Of a stretch of DNA of 64,000 bases, positions 47,901 to 58,049 are shown piece by piece. The notes beneath the pieces are model-generated. The model was not told where the DNA came from and did not search any database. It saw only the letters and a program-made list of their open reading frames with translations. This DNA comes from Apus apus (Eukaryota > Chordata > Aves > Apodiformes > Apodidae), in assembly GCF_020740795.1 (NCBI RefSeq), contig NC_067285.1, positions 109,021,652 to 109,085,651 on the forward strand. The letters run 5' to 3'. A program made the position numbers and the translations under genes. Positions within the stretch are counted from its first letter, which is position 1. Every line of letters starts with the position of its first letter.

Positions 47901-50900
47901 TGAAAATGGACTTAAAACCTGTACAAGGGAAGTCAAAAGTCTTTTATCTGAATGGGCCCATTTGCCCACAGTGACAAAATACTCATGAAAAAGTGGGGAT
48001 AGAAAAGGAACAGGTAAGTTACCCCAACGGAACTGTTTCTGATGGGGAAATCTCTTTCTATAATAAACATTGAAATACCTTCTTTAAGACTTTTGTTCAA
48101 TGGTACATGACAAAAAACACTTAAAACCACAAACATGAGGACAAATTCCAGAGATACTAGAGATTTGAGGCAGACTTATCAGGGAAACACTGAGGCATAA
48201 GAGACTCTTGTGTTGTAGTCTGTAGCAATGTATTAGCTGTTGGGTATTTATCTTCAAACAACCCTCTGATCACCATCCTACCTATTCCTATGAGAAACAG
48301 TCACAAGACAAGCCAGCTGCCTAGAAGCTGTTGCAGATTAGATTGACAGCTTCTAGCCAGAGAAAAAAAATGCAAGTTAAAAATTAGATACTTCTATCAA
48401 TTATTTCTTCTGTTGCAACTATATAAACCCTGCAGTAAAGCTGGTACTCTATCCTATTTAGATATGTGATAAATATTCTTTGAATATTATCTCCTTAGCA
48501 CCTATTATTCTTGAACGAAAAAAGCATTTGACAGATGTGCCTTTTCTGATGAACAGCAGAGTCCAGAGTCCAGCAGAGTGTTTTGGTTAATTTAATAAAG
48601 TCAATAGAAACAATACACCCTTGATGGCAGAAAGTTTAGCCTACAATATGTTTATAAGCACCTACAACAGGACATTGATTACATTAGTGTATAATGCATC
48701 TTACAAAATAAATTTTTATTTGTAAGGTTCTTTAATCAGACAATAAAAAGTAAAAACTAGTGTCTGTACAATCTGCAATTCATCTGGTCAAGATCTGTCT
48801 TCTCGGAAAATGACAATGTAATGCTGAATCCTGCAGGTGTGAACAAAATTGGTAAAAAGTGAAACAAGGAGTAAATTAAAATTTCAGAGCAGTTGACAGA
48901 TGGTCCAGAGAAGAGCCACAAAGATGATAAACAGCTGGAGCAGCTCTGCTATGAAGACAGGGTGAAAGAGTTGGGGCTGTTCAGCCTGGAGAAGAGAAGG
49001 CTCCAGGGAGACCTTAGAGCACCTTCCAGTGCTTGAAGGGGCTACAGGAAAGCTGGGGAGGGGCTTTTCACCAGGGTGTGTAATGACAGGACAAGGGGTA
49101 ATAGTTTTAAACTGGAAGAGGGGAGATTTAGGTTAGACATTAAGAAGAAATTCTTTAGTGTGAGATTGGTGAGACACCAGAACAGGTTGCCCAGGGAGGC
49201 TGTGGAAGGCCCATCCCTGGAAGTGTTCAAGGCCAGGCTGGGTGGGGCTCTGAGCAACCTGGTCTAGTGGGAGGTGCCCTTGCCCACATACAGGGGTCGG
49301 AACTAATGAACTTTAAGATCCCTTCCAACCCAAACTATTCTGTGATTCTATGACACTCTCTAAGGCACTCAAGGGATTGCAGGTGAAAATTATTTTGCCT
49401 GGAGCCATGAATACCAGCAAGAAGCAAAAGTGTCTTAGAGGCACCATCATTTTTCTCTTCTTGCCTTATGATCTTCTACCTGTGCTCTCCTCTGTATTCT
49501 TAATGGTGCATCCCTACATCCTCTTTGCAACATCAACCATCAACTAACTCACAAAATAATTTAATAACCCTAATTTATTGTGTTTGCCCAGTCTTTTCCT
49601 TTAGGAAGGACACTCATAGCTAGGCTACAACTTGCTCTTAACCTTGGGTCATCCAGATTGAGCACATAGAAATTGGTTCATTATTAAATACAGTCCTATT
49701 ATCAGCTTAGAGATACTCAAGAGTATAACTTTCTTTCAGCAGCATTCACAGGAAGCTTTTTGGATACTAACAGTGCCTGCTAAATTAATGTTGTAGGCAA
49801 CAGGATCACTCTCTTGATTTCACTTCTGCCTCAGCACCCTCTTTTCAAGTCAAACTTTCCAAGTTTTCCTGAGCTTTTCTGTGAAACCCCTTTCAGGTGC
49901 TCTAAAGCGAGGAACAGCAAAAATCCATAAACACAAAAAGGATCAACAACATGTGCTTATGTGCTTCAGCACTTTAAGAAGGCAGCTGATGCTTTGCGAG
50001 AGAGGAAAATGGTATCCGAAGTTGGAACTTTTCTGACTCCCAAATAAGCCACAGAAAGTCAGCGTTCCAGTCGAGCAGAAAGAAACAGGTGAGCTAAAAG
50101 AGCGGTATTAAAAAGATGGGTTCATTTCTTGCAGAGAAAGTTTATGAGCCCCTTCACCTATTTTTCTTTTTTGGGGGGGAGGGATGGTGGGGGAGCAGGG
50201 CAGCAAATCCTAGTTTTTCCTTTCATGTTACTTGTGTAAGAAACAGCTGCCAGCCTGCTCAGGGTGTTCTGAAGTTGAGGTCAGCCACTTCTCTCAGCTC
50301 CTGCTGAAGCCAACCAACATGCAGGAAGAATGAATTGCAGTGTAACAGCAGGCAGTTGCTACTCAGAACCCTCTCCTGGGCACATCTCACACTCTCCTTT
50401 CTGCAGCACAACCTCCTCCCCAGGCCCACAGACACCACAACATGAGGAAGTGCTGCTCTGCTCCAGTACTTTGAGGAAAAGCGAGAGGGGAAGAAGAGAG
50501 CACGAAACAGTACATCACCCACTACCAGCTGGGCAAGTCCATCCAGCACAAACGGAAGTTATTTCTGAGCCCCTGCAAGGAAGCCAAAACAATTACAGCT
50601 TTCCCCTTACATGTGAAGTTTGCGGAATAAATCTTCCCTAAAAGAAAGAGTCGGAAAAGGCTGGGCATAGCATTAATCTTTACTGGACTAAGGAAACATG
50701 CCAGTAGACTTACACAGCCAAGATGTCTCATATTACATCTGAATTATGCAGCAGAATAGCAATGAACAACTGGTAATTATGGAACAATGTTAATAGTACA
50801 GCAGCATTTTTACCACAGTATCATCTAACACTCCAAGAGATCATGATAAAAATCACACTTGAGCCTACAGAAGCAAAAGAGGAGATGCCAAAAGCCAGTC

Positions 50901-53110
50901 ATAAAGTAAAGGCTTGAAAGGAAATGGCAATATAGCAAAGAACGCTGCTGGAACCTATTGTAGTGCTTCACTTCTGAATTCAAGGCTTCAGGACCTAACA
51001 GGGAAACTGAGAGCTTGGCTCGTCTAGCTTCACAAAACAGGCTGAGAGTTTGTCTTTAGATACACCAAACATGTAAAAAAGCTCAAAGTAAACAATTCCA
51101 ACAAAAGACAATGCAGTCATAAATAAATGCAGACTACCCACAAAAGAATCCTGAGCAGCAAAGGAATAGCCTTCCCATAAGAGTAAATGAAAAGAACAGC
51201 CTACACAAGTTTTAAGGAACTCCTTAATATTGTATGATCTTATAAGCAAGAGTTGCGTGCAAAAGGAGAGACTTCTTGACCCAGAAGTCCTGTGTCTGCA
51301 TTTCTGTTGTGTGGTTTTGCAGCACTGGATGAGCCTGCTGATGATTGCCTCAATCTGTTGGGTTTCAGTTAAGTTTGGTTCAGGCTCACTTGTGATTTGA
51401 AGTCTGGCAAGTCTGAAGTGTTGGCTGGGTCTCGTTCAGTAATTTGGCTTTTATCAAAACCCTGAACCTACTTAAGTTTTCCAAGCTCTCTTATCAAAAG
51501 AAAATAACCTGCCCTCCAAACATCCCAAGTCTGCAGCAATCTTGGCACATTCTGCATCCATCACCCAAACTGATGTATGTAAAGGAAAATACATTAAACA
51601 TTTTTGGCCCATTTTCATCAGCGAAAGGAAGTTTCTGCTATTGCACTCTGCCTACCTACATCCTGCCCTTAACTGCCCGTCAGTTATGTGGATGATTTAA
51701 TCAAACTCTACAGAAGGGAGGCTGTCAAATCCCAAGGAGTTCCGGGAAACCAGAGGCAGGATGAAGCCTGAGGAACTGGCCATCGCACCAAAGTGCTCGT
51801 GCACACACTAACTCTCCAGCTGCGTTTTGACCTTTCAATGAAATTCCCTGAGTTTGCTGCCTCTTCTGTGGCTAGCAGAGGGCTTGGGAGACAGCTCGAG
51901 GTTTCCTGCTGCGTGATCTAGAAGGCAGATAGTAACCATGCAGCAGCAAAACAGATGGAGTAATAAGAGTCTGCAGGAAATCCGCACACCACTTCTAAAC
52001 TGCATCTGTATAGTGCAATCCTCAGCTGCATTTAAAAACGTGAATCTGTTTTAGATACATAAAGAACATTCGTCTCAAGTTTTCTTTAGAAAAGTAAGAA
52101 ATAGACGTCTTTAGTTACCCTTTTCCTCAGAATGAGACAAAAAACAGCCATTCATCACAGGAAAGCTGTTTACCTCCACTAATTTTATGAACATTTCCCA
52201 TTCATTTCCATAGAGAGAGCTATAAAATAGGTATCTCCTCTCAGCCCTATATTTTGATCTCGTTTACCAAAACAGAAAGAAAATAGGCAGCACACACACA
52301 CACAAAAAAACACCATAACCTTTTTTTCCTGAGCAGTGCTGAGGAAAACAAAAACGTTTTGGCTGCGGCAGCAGAAGCAATTTCTGCTCTGCATTCGCAT
52401 CTCTTCCTAAGAGAAGGCAAAACAGGCGATCACAACCCGCAGACAAGCAGAAGCCTGGAAGCGCCGTTTCAGAAGGACCACTCCAAACAGCCCCAACGAC
52501 ATTCCTCTCCTGCCCAGGAGAGGCCCAAGACAGACCTGACTCCCATCTGATCCAGAACTGGCAGCCGCCGCCACCCGCACATCTCCCCGGCCCGGCCTCT
52601 CGCCTTCCCCGGGAGGGAGAGAGAAGCCCCGGAGGCAGCGGCGCTGACGGGCACATCCCCAGCACCCCAGCCCCGCATCGCGGACGGCTGGAGCTGGCGG
52701 CCTGGCCGGGCCGGGCCTGGCCGGACCCCCCCCCCCGCCCCTCACGGCCCCTCCGCACCCCCTGCCCGCCGCGGGAACATCCCCGGCACCCGCCGCCCCC
52801 TCAGAGCCGCACAAACGCCGGTGCCTTCACAGCTCAGCGACCCCCCCCCCTCAAGAACCCTCTCAGCAGCGACACAGCCCCGCACGGCAAAGCCCCCCCT
52901 CAGCAGCACCACACACACACACACCCCCCCCCGGGCTCCCCACACCCGCAGGCCTCGCGCCGCCGCACCGGCCTCCCCCCACCCCAATCTCGAAACCCAC
53001 CCCTCGCCCTTCGCATGACACCACACGACTGCCCGGCAGCGCGGAGCAGCGGGTCTCGGCTGCCCTCCCTTACCTGCGCCGGGCTGGCTGCGGGCGCCCG
53101 GCCTGCGCAT
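32654..53110 (-). CDS. ST3GAL5: GM3 synthase (lactosylceramide alpha-2,3-sialyltransferase), seven coding exons
   Basis: The enzyme moves sialic acid from CMP-Neu5Ac to the galactose of lactosylceramide, making GM3, the entry point to most gangliosides. It is a Golgi type II membrane protein of family GT29. Coding exons are 53110-53074, 41668-41557, 39819-39705, 38479-38136, 36823-36637, 34322-34164 and 32917-32654. Their lengths (37, 112, 115, 344, 187, 159, 264) sum to 1218 nt, an intact frame of 405 residues; the human long form is 418. Residues 1-49 are cytosolic and about 51-67 form the anchor. The L motif starts at Cys177 ([12 protein letters not shown]), the S motif is near 321-346 with Cys335, motif III is HYYN at 355-358, and the VS motif is HNVTSE at 371-376 (His371, Glu376). 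Sequons are at N218, N262 and N372. Every junction keeps phase and the protein follows the human enzyme closely from residue 70 on. Identity is by remembered family sequence; the main doubts are the exon 1 start and the exon 3 donor. Confidence 0.95.
34164..34322 (-). CDS. ST3GAL5: ST3GAL5 coding exon 6: catalytic domain
   Basis: The acceptor follows a 14-base T run (minus strand) and CTTAG. The exon encodes residues 266-318 ([17 protein letters not shown] ... [18 protein letters not shown] ... FWGWDK), which tracks the human protein. It ends GATAAG|GTAAGA in phase 0, an excellent donor. Confidence 0.97.
36061..36330 (+). mobile_element. CR1 LINE 3' fragment in ST3GAL5 intron 5
   Basis: Starts GTGATAGAACAAGAGGAAATGG, matches the 3' block of the copy at 23475 (GGGCTCAAGTTGTGCCAGGG) and ends ACGATTCTATGAGTCTAT. 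It is antisense to ST3GAL5 and lies about 300 bases from exon 5, on the downstream (3') side. Confidence 0.88.
36637..36823 (-). CDS. ST3GAL5: ST3GAL5 coding exon 5: end of sialyl motif L
   Basis: The acceptor CCTTGTTAG|G completes Arg203 and restores the frame. Residues 204-265 include LNDAPVQDY and the sequon in GNKTT, then [10 protein letters not shown] and [14 protein letters not shown], all close to the human enzyme. An NET sequon at N262 replaces the KET I recall for human. The exon ends TTG|GTATGT, phase 0. Confidence 0.97.
38136..38479 (-). CDS. ST3GAL5: ST3GAL5 coding exon 4: stem and first half of sialyl motif L
   Basis: The acceptor is TTTTGTTTTAG|AGAGCA, phase 0. The exon encodes residues 89-202, including [23 protein letters not shown] and the start of the L motif ([17 protein letters not shown]). 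This is the CMP-sialic acid binding region, with the Cys that normally pairs with the S-motif Cys. It ends ATAAG|GTACGT in phase 2, splitting the Arg203 codon. Confidence 0.97.
39488..39600 (+). mobile_element. CR1 LINE 3' end fragment in ST3GAL5 intron 3
   Basis: About 110 bases with GATGGGGCTCTGAGCAACCT, GGAACTAGATGATCTTGAAG and the tail GTGATTCTATGAT. Antisense to ST3GAL5. Confidence 0.88.
39705..39819 (-). CDS. ST3GAL5: ST3GAL5 coding exon 3: transmembrane anchor and stem
   Basis: The acceptor is TTTGTTTTTAG|A, phase 2. The exon encodes residues 50-88: a hydrophobic signal anchor ([18 protein letters not shown]) followed by the stem beginning HFGPEECD, which parallels human YILKL...EECD. 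Two in-frame donors sit 6 nt apart: CGT|GTAAGG at 39711 and AGG|GTTGGT at 39705. The second gives VDLDRVR before RAKHY, the same length as the human VDPDHVK before RAQKY, so I used it, although the first matches the donor consensus better. Confidence 0.85.
41557..41668 (-). CDS. ST3GAL5: ST3GAL5 coding exon 2: internal start and cytosolic segment
   Basis: The acceptor is a pyrimidine run ending TTTTGCAG, directly followed by CA-ATG. The ATG at 41666 has G at -3, a better initiation context than exon 1. The exon encodes [14 protein letters not shown] through KLFFK, matching the human stretch around its VKLRSDC. It ends AAAAG|GTACTT in phase 2, which is required by the exon 3 acceptor. A stronger-looking GTAAGT lies 10 nt downstream but would shift the frame. 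Confidence 0.9.
43650..43955 (+). repeat. Imperfect tandem or dispersed short repeats in intron 1
   Basis: A block starting CAATTAAACACCCC and containing TATCATTACCTGGGACCCAG (about 43706-43745) recurs about 206 bases later with CACATCATTACCTGGTACCC (about 43912-43951). A second pair, CCACTCCAGTCAGCCACGTT and CCACCCCAGTCAGCCATGTT, is spaced about 95 bases apart. This suggests a decayed tandem array. Confidence 0.6.
48900..49353 (+). mobile_element. CR1 LINE 3' fragment in ST3GAL5 intron 1
   Basis: Begins GGTCCAGAGAAGAGCCACAA, runs through the blocks encoding [10 protein letters not shown] and [14 protein letters not shown], and ends TTCTGTGATTCTATGACA. Antisense to ST3GAL5. Confidence 0.92.
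52905..52933 (+). repeat. (AC)n and poly-C run in the CpG island
   Basis: An ACACACAC run followed by a run of nine or more C bases, inside ST3GAL5 intron 1 about 150 bases from the exon 1 donor. Similar C runs occur at 52728 and 52842. Confidence 0.85.
53074..53110 (-). CDS. ST3GAL5: ST3GAL5 coding exon 1: start codon and arginine-rich cytosolic tail
   Basis: On the minus strand an ATG at 53110-53108 opens 12 codons ([12 protein letters not shown]) and ends at GCGCAG|GTAAGG, a good donor. The leftover G joins CA at the exon 2 acceptor to make an Ala codon and stays in frame with the exon 2 ATG. The human long isoform also begins with Met-Arg and an Arg/Ala/Pro-rich stretch in this place, which supports the call. 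The start context is weak (C at -3, C at +4). The exon lies inside a CpG island; the 5' UTR upstream is not delimited. Confidence 0.75.
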
Positions 53111-53300
53111 CGGGGCGGGGGCGGCCCCGCCGCAGGTAACGGCTCCGCGGGAGCCGCCGGAGGGAGGGGGGCGAAGGGGCGGGGAGGGGGGGCGGGGCCT
53201 CCGCGGCACGTGGCGGGCGGCAGCCAATGGGGAGCGAGCGCGGCCCCGCAGCGGGGCGGGGCGGGGGGCGCCCCGGGGCCCGCGCCCCCTCAGCCCGCCC

Positions 53301-53739
53301 GGGGGGTTGTTTTCCCCCAGCCTTGCTTTGTCCTCAGGAGATCCCGGGGTTTGGGGTCTTTGGGTTGTTGTGTTTGTTGTTTGGTTGTTTGGGTTTTTTT
53401 CCCCACGCACGCGGCTCGAGAAAAGGGAGGGAGGGGGGGGATCTGCCCCCTCCCTCAGCACGTCCACCTTCACGCTTCTCCCTCTGGGAAAACCGGCGTC
53501 CGTCCCGACAAGCAGCACCTTTTGTGCGTAGAATCCTAGAATCAGACGGGTTTGGGTTGGAAGGAGCCTTAACGCGTCTCCTCCAGGCTCCGCTCCTCCC
53601 GCTGTCTCGCTGCTGCTGCGCGGCCTCTGCCTTCCAGACCAGGAAACCTCCGGCTGCCTCCCAAGCCCTCTGCCAGCCGCGGGGGAGGCAGCAAACGCGG
53701 GGAAATTCGTTGAAAGGTCAAGATGCAGCTGGAGAGTTA
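53301..53739. other. Upstream edge of the ST3GAL5 CpG island
   Basis: GC-rich shore with a T/G-rich stretch (53360-53400) and the CR1 tip at 53529. No exon is recognised. Confidence 0.5.
53529..53590 (-). mobile_element. CR1 LINE 3' tip near the ST3GAL5 CpG island
   Basis: Only the terminal 60 bases are visible (TAGAATCCTAGAATCAGACG, then GGTTTGGGTTGGAAGGAGCC). It sits about 420 bases upstream of the exon 1 start codon. Confidence 0.7.
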
Positions 53740-54660
53740 GTGATGACCTGGATGTGGGGACTGAGTCCACCCTCAGTCAGTTCGCAGGTGACTCCAAGCT
53801 GGGGGGGAGTGTCGATCTGCCAGGGAGGAGGAAGAAGCTGCAGGAGGACCTGGACAGGCTGGGTTGATGGGTTGAGGCCAATGGCATGAAATTCAACAAG
53901 ACCAAGCGCAGGGTCCTGCACTTTGGCCACACTAACCCCAGGCAGCGCTACAGGCTGGGGGAGGAGTGGCTGGAGAGCAGCCCAGCAGAGAGGGAGCTGG
54001 GAGCACTGGTTGGCAACTGGTTGAACATGAGCCAGCAGTGTGCCCAGGTGGCCTAGAAGCTGATGGCATCCTGGCTTGTGTGAGGAATAGTGTGGCCAGC
54101 AGGAGTAGGGGTGTGATTCTCCCCCTGTACACAGCACTGGTGAGGCTTCATCTCGAGTCCTGTCTGCAGTTCTGGGCCCCTCACTGCAAGAAGGATGTTG
54201 AGGTGCTGGAGCAGGTCCAGAGGAGAGCAACAAGGCTGGTGAAAGGAACAGAGGGAAAGTCTTATGGGATAGGCTGAGGGAGCTGGGGTTGTTTAGCCTG
54301 GAGAAGAGGAGACTGAGAGGGAACCTTATCACTCTCTTCCACTACCTGGAGGGAGGTTGTAGTCAGGTGGGGGCTGGGCTCTTTTCCCAGGCAACTAGCA
54401 ACAAGACAAGGGGACATGGCCTCAAGCTGCTCCAGGGGAGGTTTAGGTTAGATTTTAGAAAGTACTTCCTCATGGAGAGGGTGATCAGACATTGGAATGG
54501 ACTGCCCAGGGCAGTGGTGGAGGCACCGTCCCTGGAGGTGTTTAAGGAAAGGCTGGATGTGGCACTTAGTGCCATGGTCTGGAGATGTGGTGGTGTTGGT
54601 CATAGGCTGGACTTGCTGATCTTAAAAGGTCTTTTCCAGCCTTGGTAATTCTGTGTGATT
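53740..54660 (+). mobile_element. CR1 LINE 3' fragment, decayed
   Basis: Starts in the reverse-transcriptase region before the FADD motif (GATGACCTGGATGTGGGGAC) and runs to GGTAATTCTGTGTGATT. Readable remnants include [20 protein letters not shown] and [17 protein letters not shown], separated by frameshifts. It abuts an inverted CR1 fragment. Confidence 0.9.
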
Positions 54661-54667
54661 AAAGATG

Positions 54668-54808
54668 TAGTTCCAACCCCGTTGGACAGGGCTGGGACAC
54701 CTCCCACTACACCAGGTCGCTCAAAGCCCTGTCTTCAACACTTCCCAGGATGTGACATCCACAGCTTCTCTGGACAACCCGTGCCAGTGTCTCACCACCG
54801 TCATACTG
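54668..54808 (-). mobile_element. CR1 LINE 3' fragment, inverted next to the preceding copy
   Basis: Plus strand reads GTTCCAACCCCGTTGGACAG, then the cassette CACCTCCCACTACACCAGGT and CCAGTGTCTCACCACCGTCA, which is the CR1 3' block in reverse. The tail octamers and first bases are lost. About 140 bases. Confidence 0.85.
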
Positions 54809-57800
54809 TGCTTTAGACTTCTCAGGAGCTTGGGTGCATAGGGGTTTTCAGGCCTCTCTGGAGCTCTTTTAGGAAACATTTTTCTGACAAGACTTGCCCA
54901 ATGCTACCACAATACGTATTAAAACAAATGTGTGATTTAGTGGTAGATTCATGAAAATGGCTGCTTGACTTGCAAGAGAGGAGAAACAACTGTACAGACC
55001 TGCCTGACTGTGGGCCTAGAAGTAAGAAGTTGAACCACTGAAAAAAGAAAAGAGCTGAAAAACCACTGGAGCAGAGCTGGAAAGCCTGGGCACTGGCTGC
55101 GGGAGAGAGCTGATTAAGCAAGAAAACAGATTAAGTCATTACAGATTGTGCTAGCTACAGCTTTATTTATTTATTTAATTTGAATATCTAGCTTATTGCT
55201 ATGGTATCTAAAAATTGCTCCCTAACATAGATGGTTGTTACAAAACAGAAAGAGCAGTTCCAGGCACTGGTGGCTGCTGATACATGAGCAGTACTTAACG
55301 TGCTGCAGTGGCCGTGCCAGAGAGCCGGGGAGACATGCCTGCTCTTGGACAAGCTGGAGTAAAACTGCCCTATGGTGTCTTTCAAATTAAAAAGGGATGA
55401 TGTGGTAGAGGTCTGCATCACATCCCTATGAGGAGAACACAGCAAGAGATCTGAAAACAACCACTGTTTTGTGATGGAGATACATGTTCCCTTCCTGCAA
55501 GGGGTGGATGAGCTCATGTCCTGAAGCAAGATGGTTCAGACGCTTTCAGATTTTATACAAGGTAAGTGCAGATGTGCTTTTTATCTGTATCTTGGTCATT
55601 CCTTCATGTTTCTTGCCAAATTATGTCTCTCTCTCTACAATGGATGATACATCACCTTTGTGTTCTGTTGGCTGTTTGGTGGTTTGATGGTTTGATTTAC
55701 AGTCAGGGTGGAATTCAAGAGAAAATAGAAACATCAGAAACAAAATACCTCCTTCTCCATTCTTTCAGCTGTTGGCACGACTGAAGACAGAAGTTTTATT
55801 TAGGATTAGCTCTTAATGCTAGTCCTCCATAATTGCAAGCAAGTATTCATTTGTTTGGACTTTTAGATGAAGCCAGAAGATGTAAATAAAGACCCCGACT
55901 GTACATCCAGGCATGCACAAGGGTGTCACAGGGCCTGACACATGGGGCTTTGGCTGGGAAACAGCCAGGCTTTGCAAGCAGCCTTGAAGAAGAGCAGCTG
56001 CAACAAAGATGCATTATAGTGATTTCTTTAAAAATATGCAGGAGTGATCTCAGTGCATCAGAAATAAAACCTTAATAAATCTGAGGGGAAAAAAAACCAA
56101 ACCAACATCATTGTAAGAGAGAAACGGTGTCTCTAAGGAAAAAAAAAAAAAGAGAAATAGCAGAAAGCATTTCAGAACATGTTGTTTACTTCCACCAGAG
56201 AGCAAAAGTACTAGGAATAGGTTCAGATCAATTTTCAGCTGCTATATTTGCTGATGAAAGGATGTCACTACAGCAGCAACTTTGACAGTGGCAGTGTAAT
56301 GCACTGTGGCAGTAAATATGTCTGGATTTGGGAGTGAGCCCAGGTGTGGAGGGTGCTGCCCACTGCTGCTGCTCTGTGATGGGGGCTCTGAAAGACTGTG
56401 AGGGGAGGAGGTGGGTGGTCAGCCTGGGGTTTGGGCAGGAGAGGCACACGGGGCAGCGTGTGCATCACTCCCACCGCTGGGCAGTGCGGGATGGGCAGGT
56501 GGGCACTGTCTCATCCAACATGACACCAGCTCTCATCATCTCAGAGATGTGTGGTTAGAGACTTAGTGCTTCTCAGAGACATTGAGATGGTTCACCATGT
56601 AGTCATGCATGGAAAGGGTTTTTCAGTACATCTGGGCACTTTGCTGAACCAGTGGGGTTTAGTCACCAGGATGCTTCTGAAAGCCTCGTGACATGTTTAT
56701 CCTCTATATCTTTCTTTAAGCAAGCCTGTGAGCACCATCCCCTTGGCATAGGCACCAGCTGCTAAAGGAAAATTATTTCTACGGGTCTGGTTTTAGATTT
56801 GTGCTCACCTGGTATTTTCTAAGTTGATTTTTTAACATTGCCTTCTTACCCCACCTGTATTAGGATTTCAGTTGTGAGCTTGTGTCTACCCATTTCCATA
56901 AATTTGCTCTCAGCTCTGAGCATTTTTAGGTGCCTACAAGAAAAATGCTATCAGGTTCAGTCACCAGTTTTGCCTTCTAGGAATGAGTCTGAATCATGAA
57001 CTTTGCTGCTTGCCATGTTCCAGCTGTCCTACTCTGATGGGTGGAGCAAGGTAAATCATAACTTTAAAAGAATTCTCCATTTAAGTAAATGGCTCTCTCT
57101 TATTACCACTCTTTGTAATTATTTCTGTGGCAAGGCTCTAATGGTTTTATTAAGCTGTGTTATGCTTTAATGTTTATCTTGATTGATGAATGAATTACAG
57201 AATAGTGACACTGCTGTTGTGCTAGAGAAGAAATGCTTAGACTGTCCCACTGTAGTTCATAGGAGAAGCATTTTCTCAACAGAGTGCTTCTGTAACTAGT
57301 TGTTTGTTGTTAAAAATACAGGCTGTTTTTCCACAGTAAGTTAAAAAAGTGATGTTTCATCCGTGGTTAGACATAAATGGTAAACCTAGAACATGATATG
57401 TAATGACATTAGTCATCTGTAGAGATGGGACTTGCCCAATATGCATGGAGGACAAAGGCAAAACCAATATGGATGTTTATCATCTTCATGTGCAATCCCC
57501 TTCTTCTACCTGGAAGGAGATTTCTGCTGCTGGTGGTAATGAAAGATCCTTAGTGCCAGCAAAAAAAAAATCAAAATAGATTCCAGAAGGAGTTAAGGAC
57601 AAAGTAATGGAGATAGGACTCCACTGTAGAAATCCACACACCTCAGTTCTGCTGACAAAGGGCCAATTACCCAGTTATGCAGTATGCACATACCCTCTTG
57701 CCGTGAACAGCATGTGGAGCCATGACCTGCACATCTTCTTTCCAACTGAGTCAGAAGCCACAACATTATTAATCTCAGTGGGAGGATAGCCTCAGGTTTT

Positions 57801-58049
57801 GAAAGCTAGTAGGAAAAGGGAATGATCAAATTTGTTATGTATTACACTGTTGTGATGTAAATACAAAGGCAGGACGAGGCATGGCAGGGGATGAGTGATG
57901 TTATATTTTAAAGAAAGCTTAGGGGATCTTCTGATTACCAGTTAATTCTGTCAATAAATAAGATAGTCTCAGTGAATTGAAGTTCCAGAAATATATAAGA
58001 AAAATGCACTACTAGGACTGCATTACCAGTCTGCTGCCAAGGGGGGAAG
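54809..58049. other. Intergenic upstream of ST3GAL5, nothing recognised
   Basis: AT-rich, no CR1 detected, short homopolymer A runs near 56090 and 56140. No coding signal. Confidence 0.5.

Larger units (their letters stand above)
41669..53073 (-). other. ST3GAL5 intron 1 (11.4 kb)
   Basis: Begins GTAAGG at 53073 and ends TTTTGCAG at 41669. It is AT-rich, with one CR1 fragment (48900-49353, antisense to the gene), an imperfect tandem repeat (43650-43955), a 15-base A run near 47129 and short AC repeats. I see no further coding exon. The first intron of this length is a likely place for enhancers, but none can be named from sequence. Confidence 0.7.
52560..53300 (-). promoter_or_regulatory. 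ST3GAL5: CpG island with ST3GAL5 promoter and exon 1
   Basis: This stretch is very GC-rich and full of CpG, in sharp contrast to the AT-rich introns. It contains several GC boxes of Sp1 type (about 53165-53198 and 53250-53270) and a CCAAT box at 53224-53228, about 115 bases upstream of the exon 1 ATG. I see no TATA box. This is the usual architecture of a broadly expressed gene. The transcription start probably lies around 53130-53230, which is inference. Confidence 0.8.

Noticed and set aside
52742..53770. 342-codon open frame on the minus strand across the CpG island
   Set aside because: It is rich in Pro, Arg, Gly and Ala as expected from GC-rich DNA without stops. It reads straight through the exon 1 donor of ST3GAL5 into intron 1, and only the 12 codons at 53110-53074 are likely coding.
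53015..53889. Long plus-strand open frames over the CpG island
   Set aside because: Low-complexity translations of GC-rich sequence running antisense to the ST3GAL5 first exon; no protein similarity.
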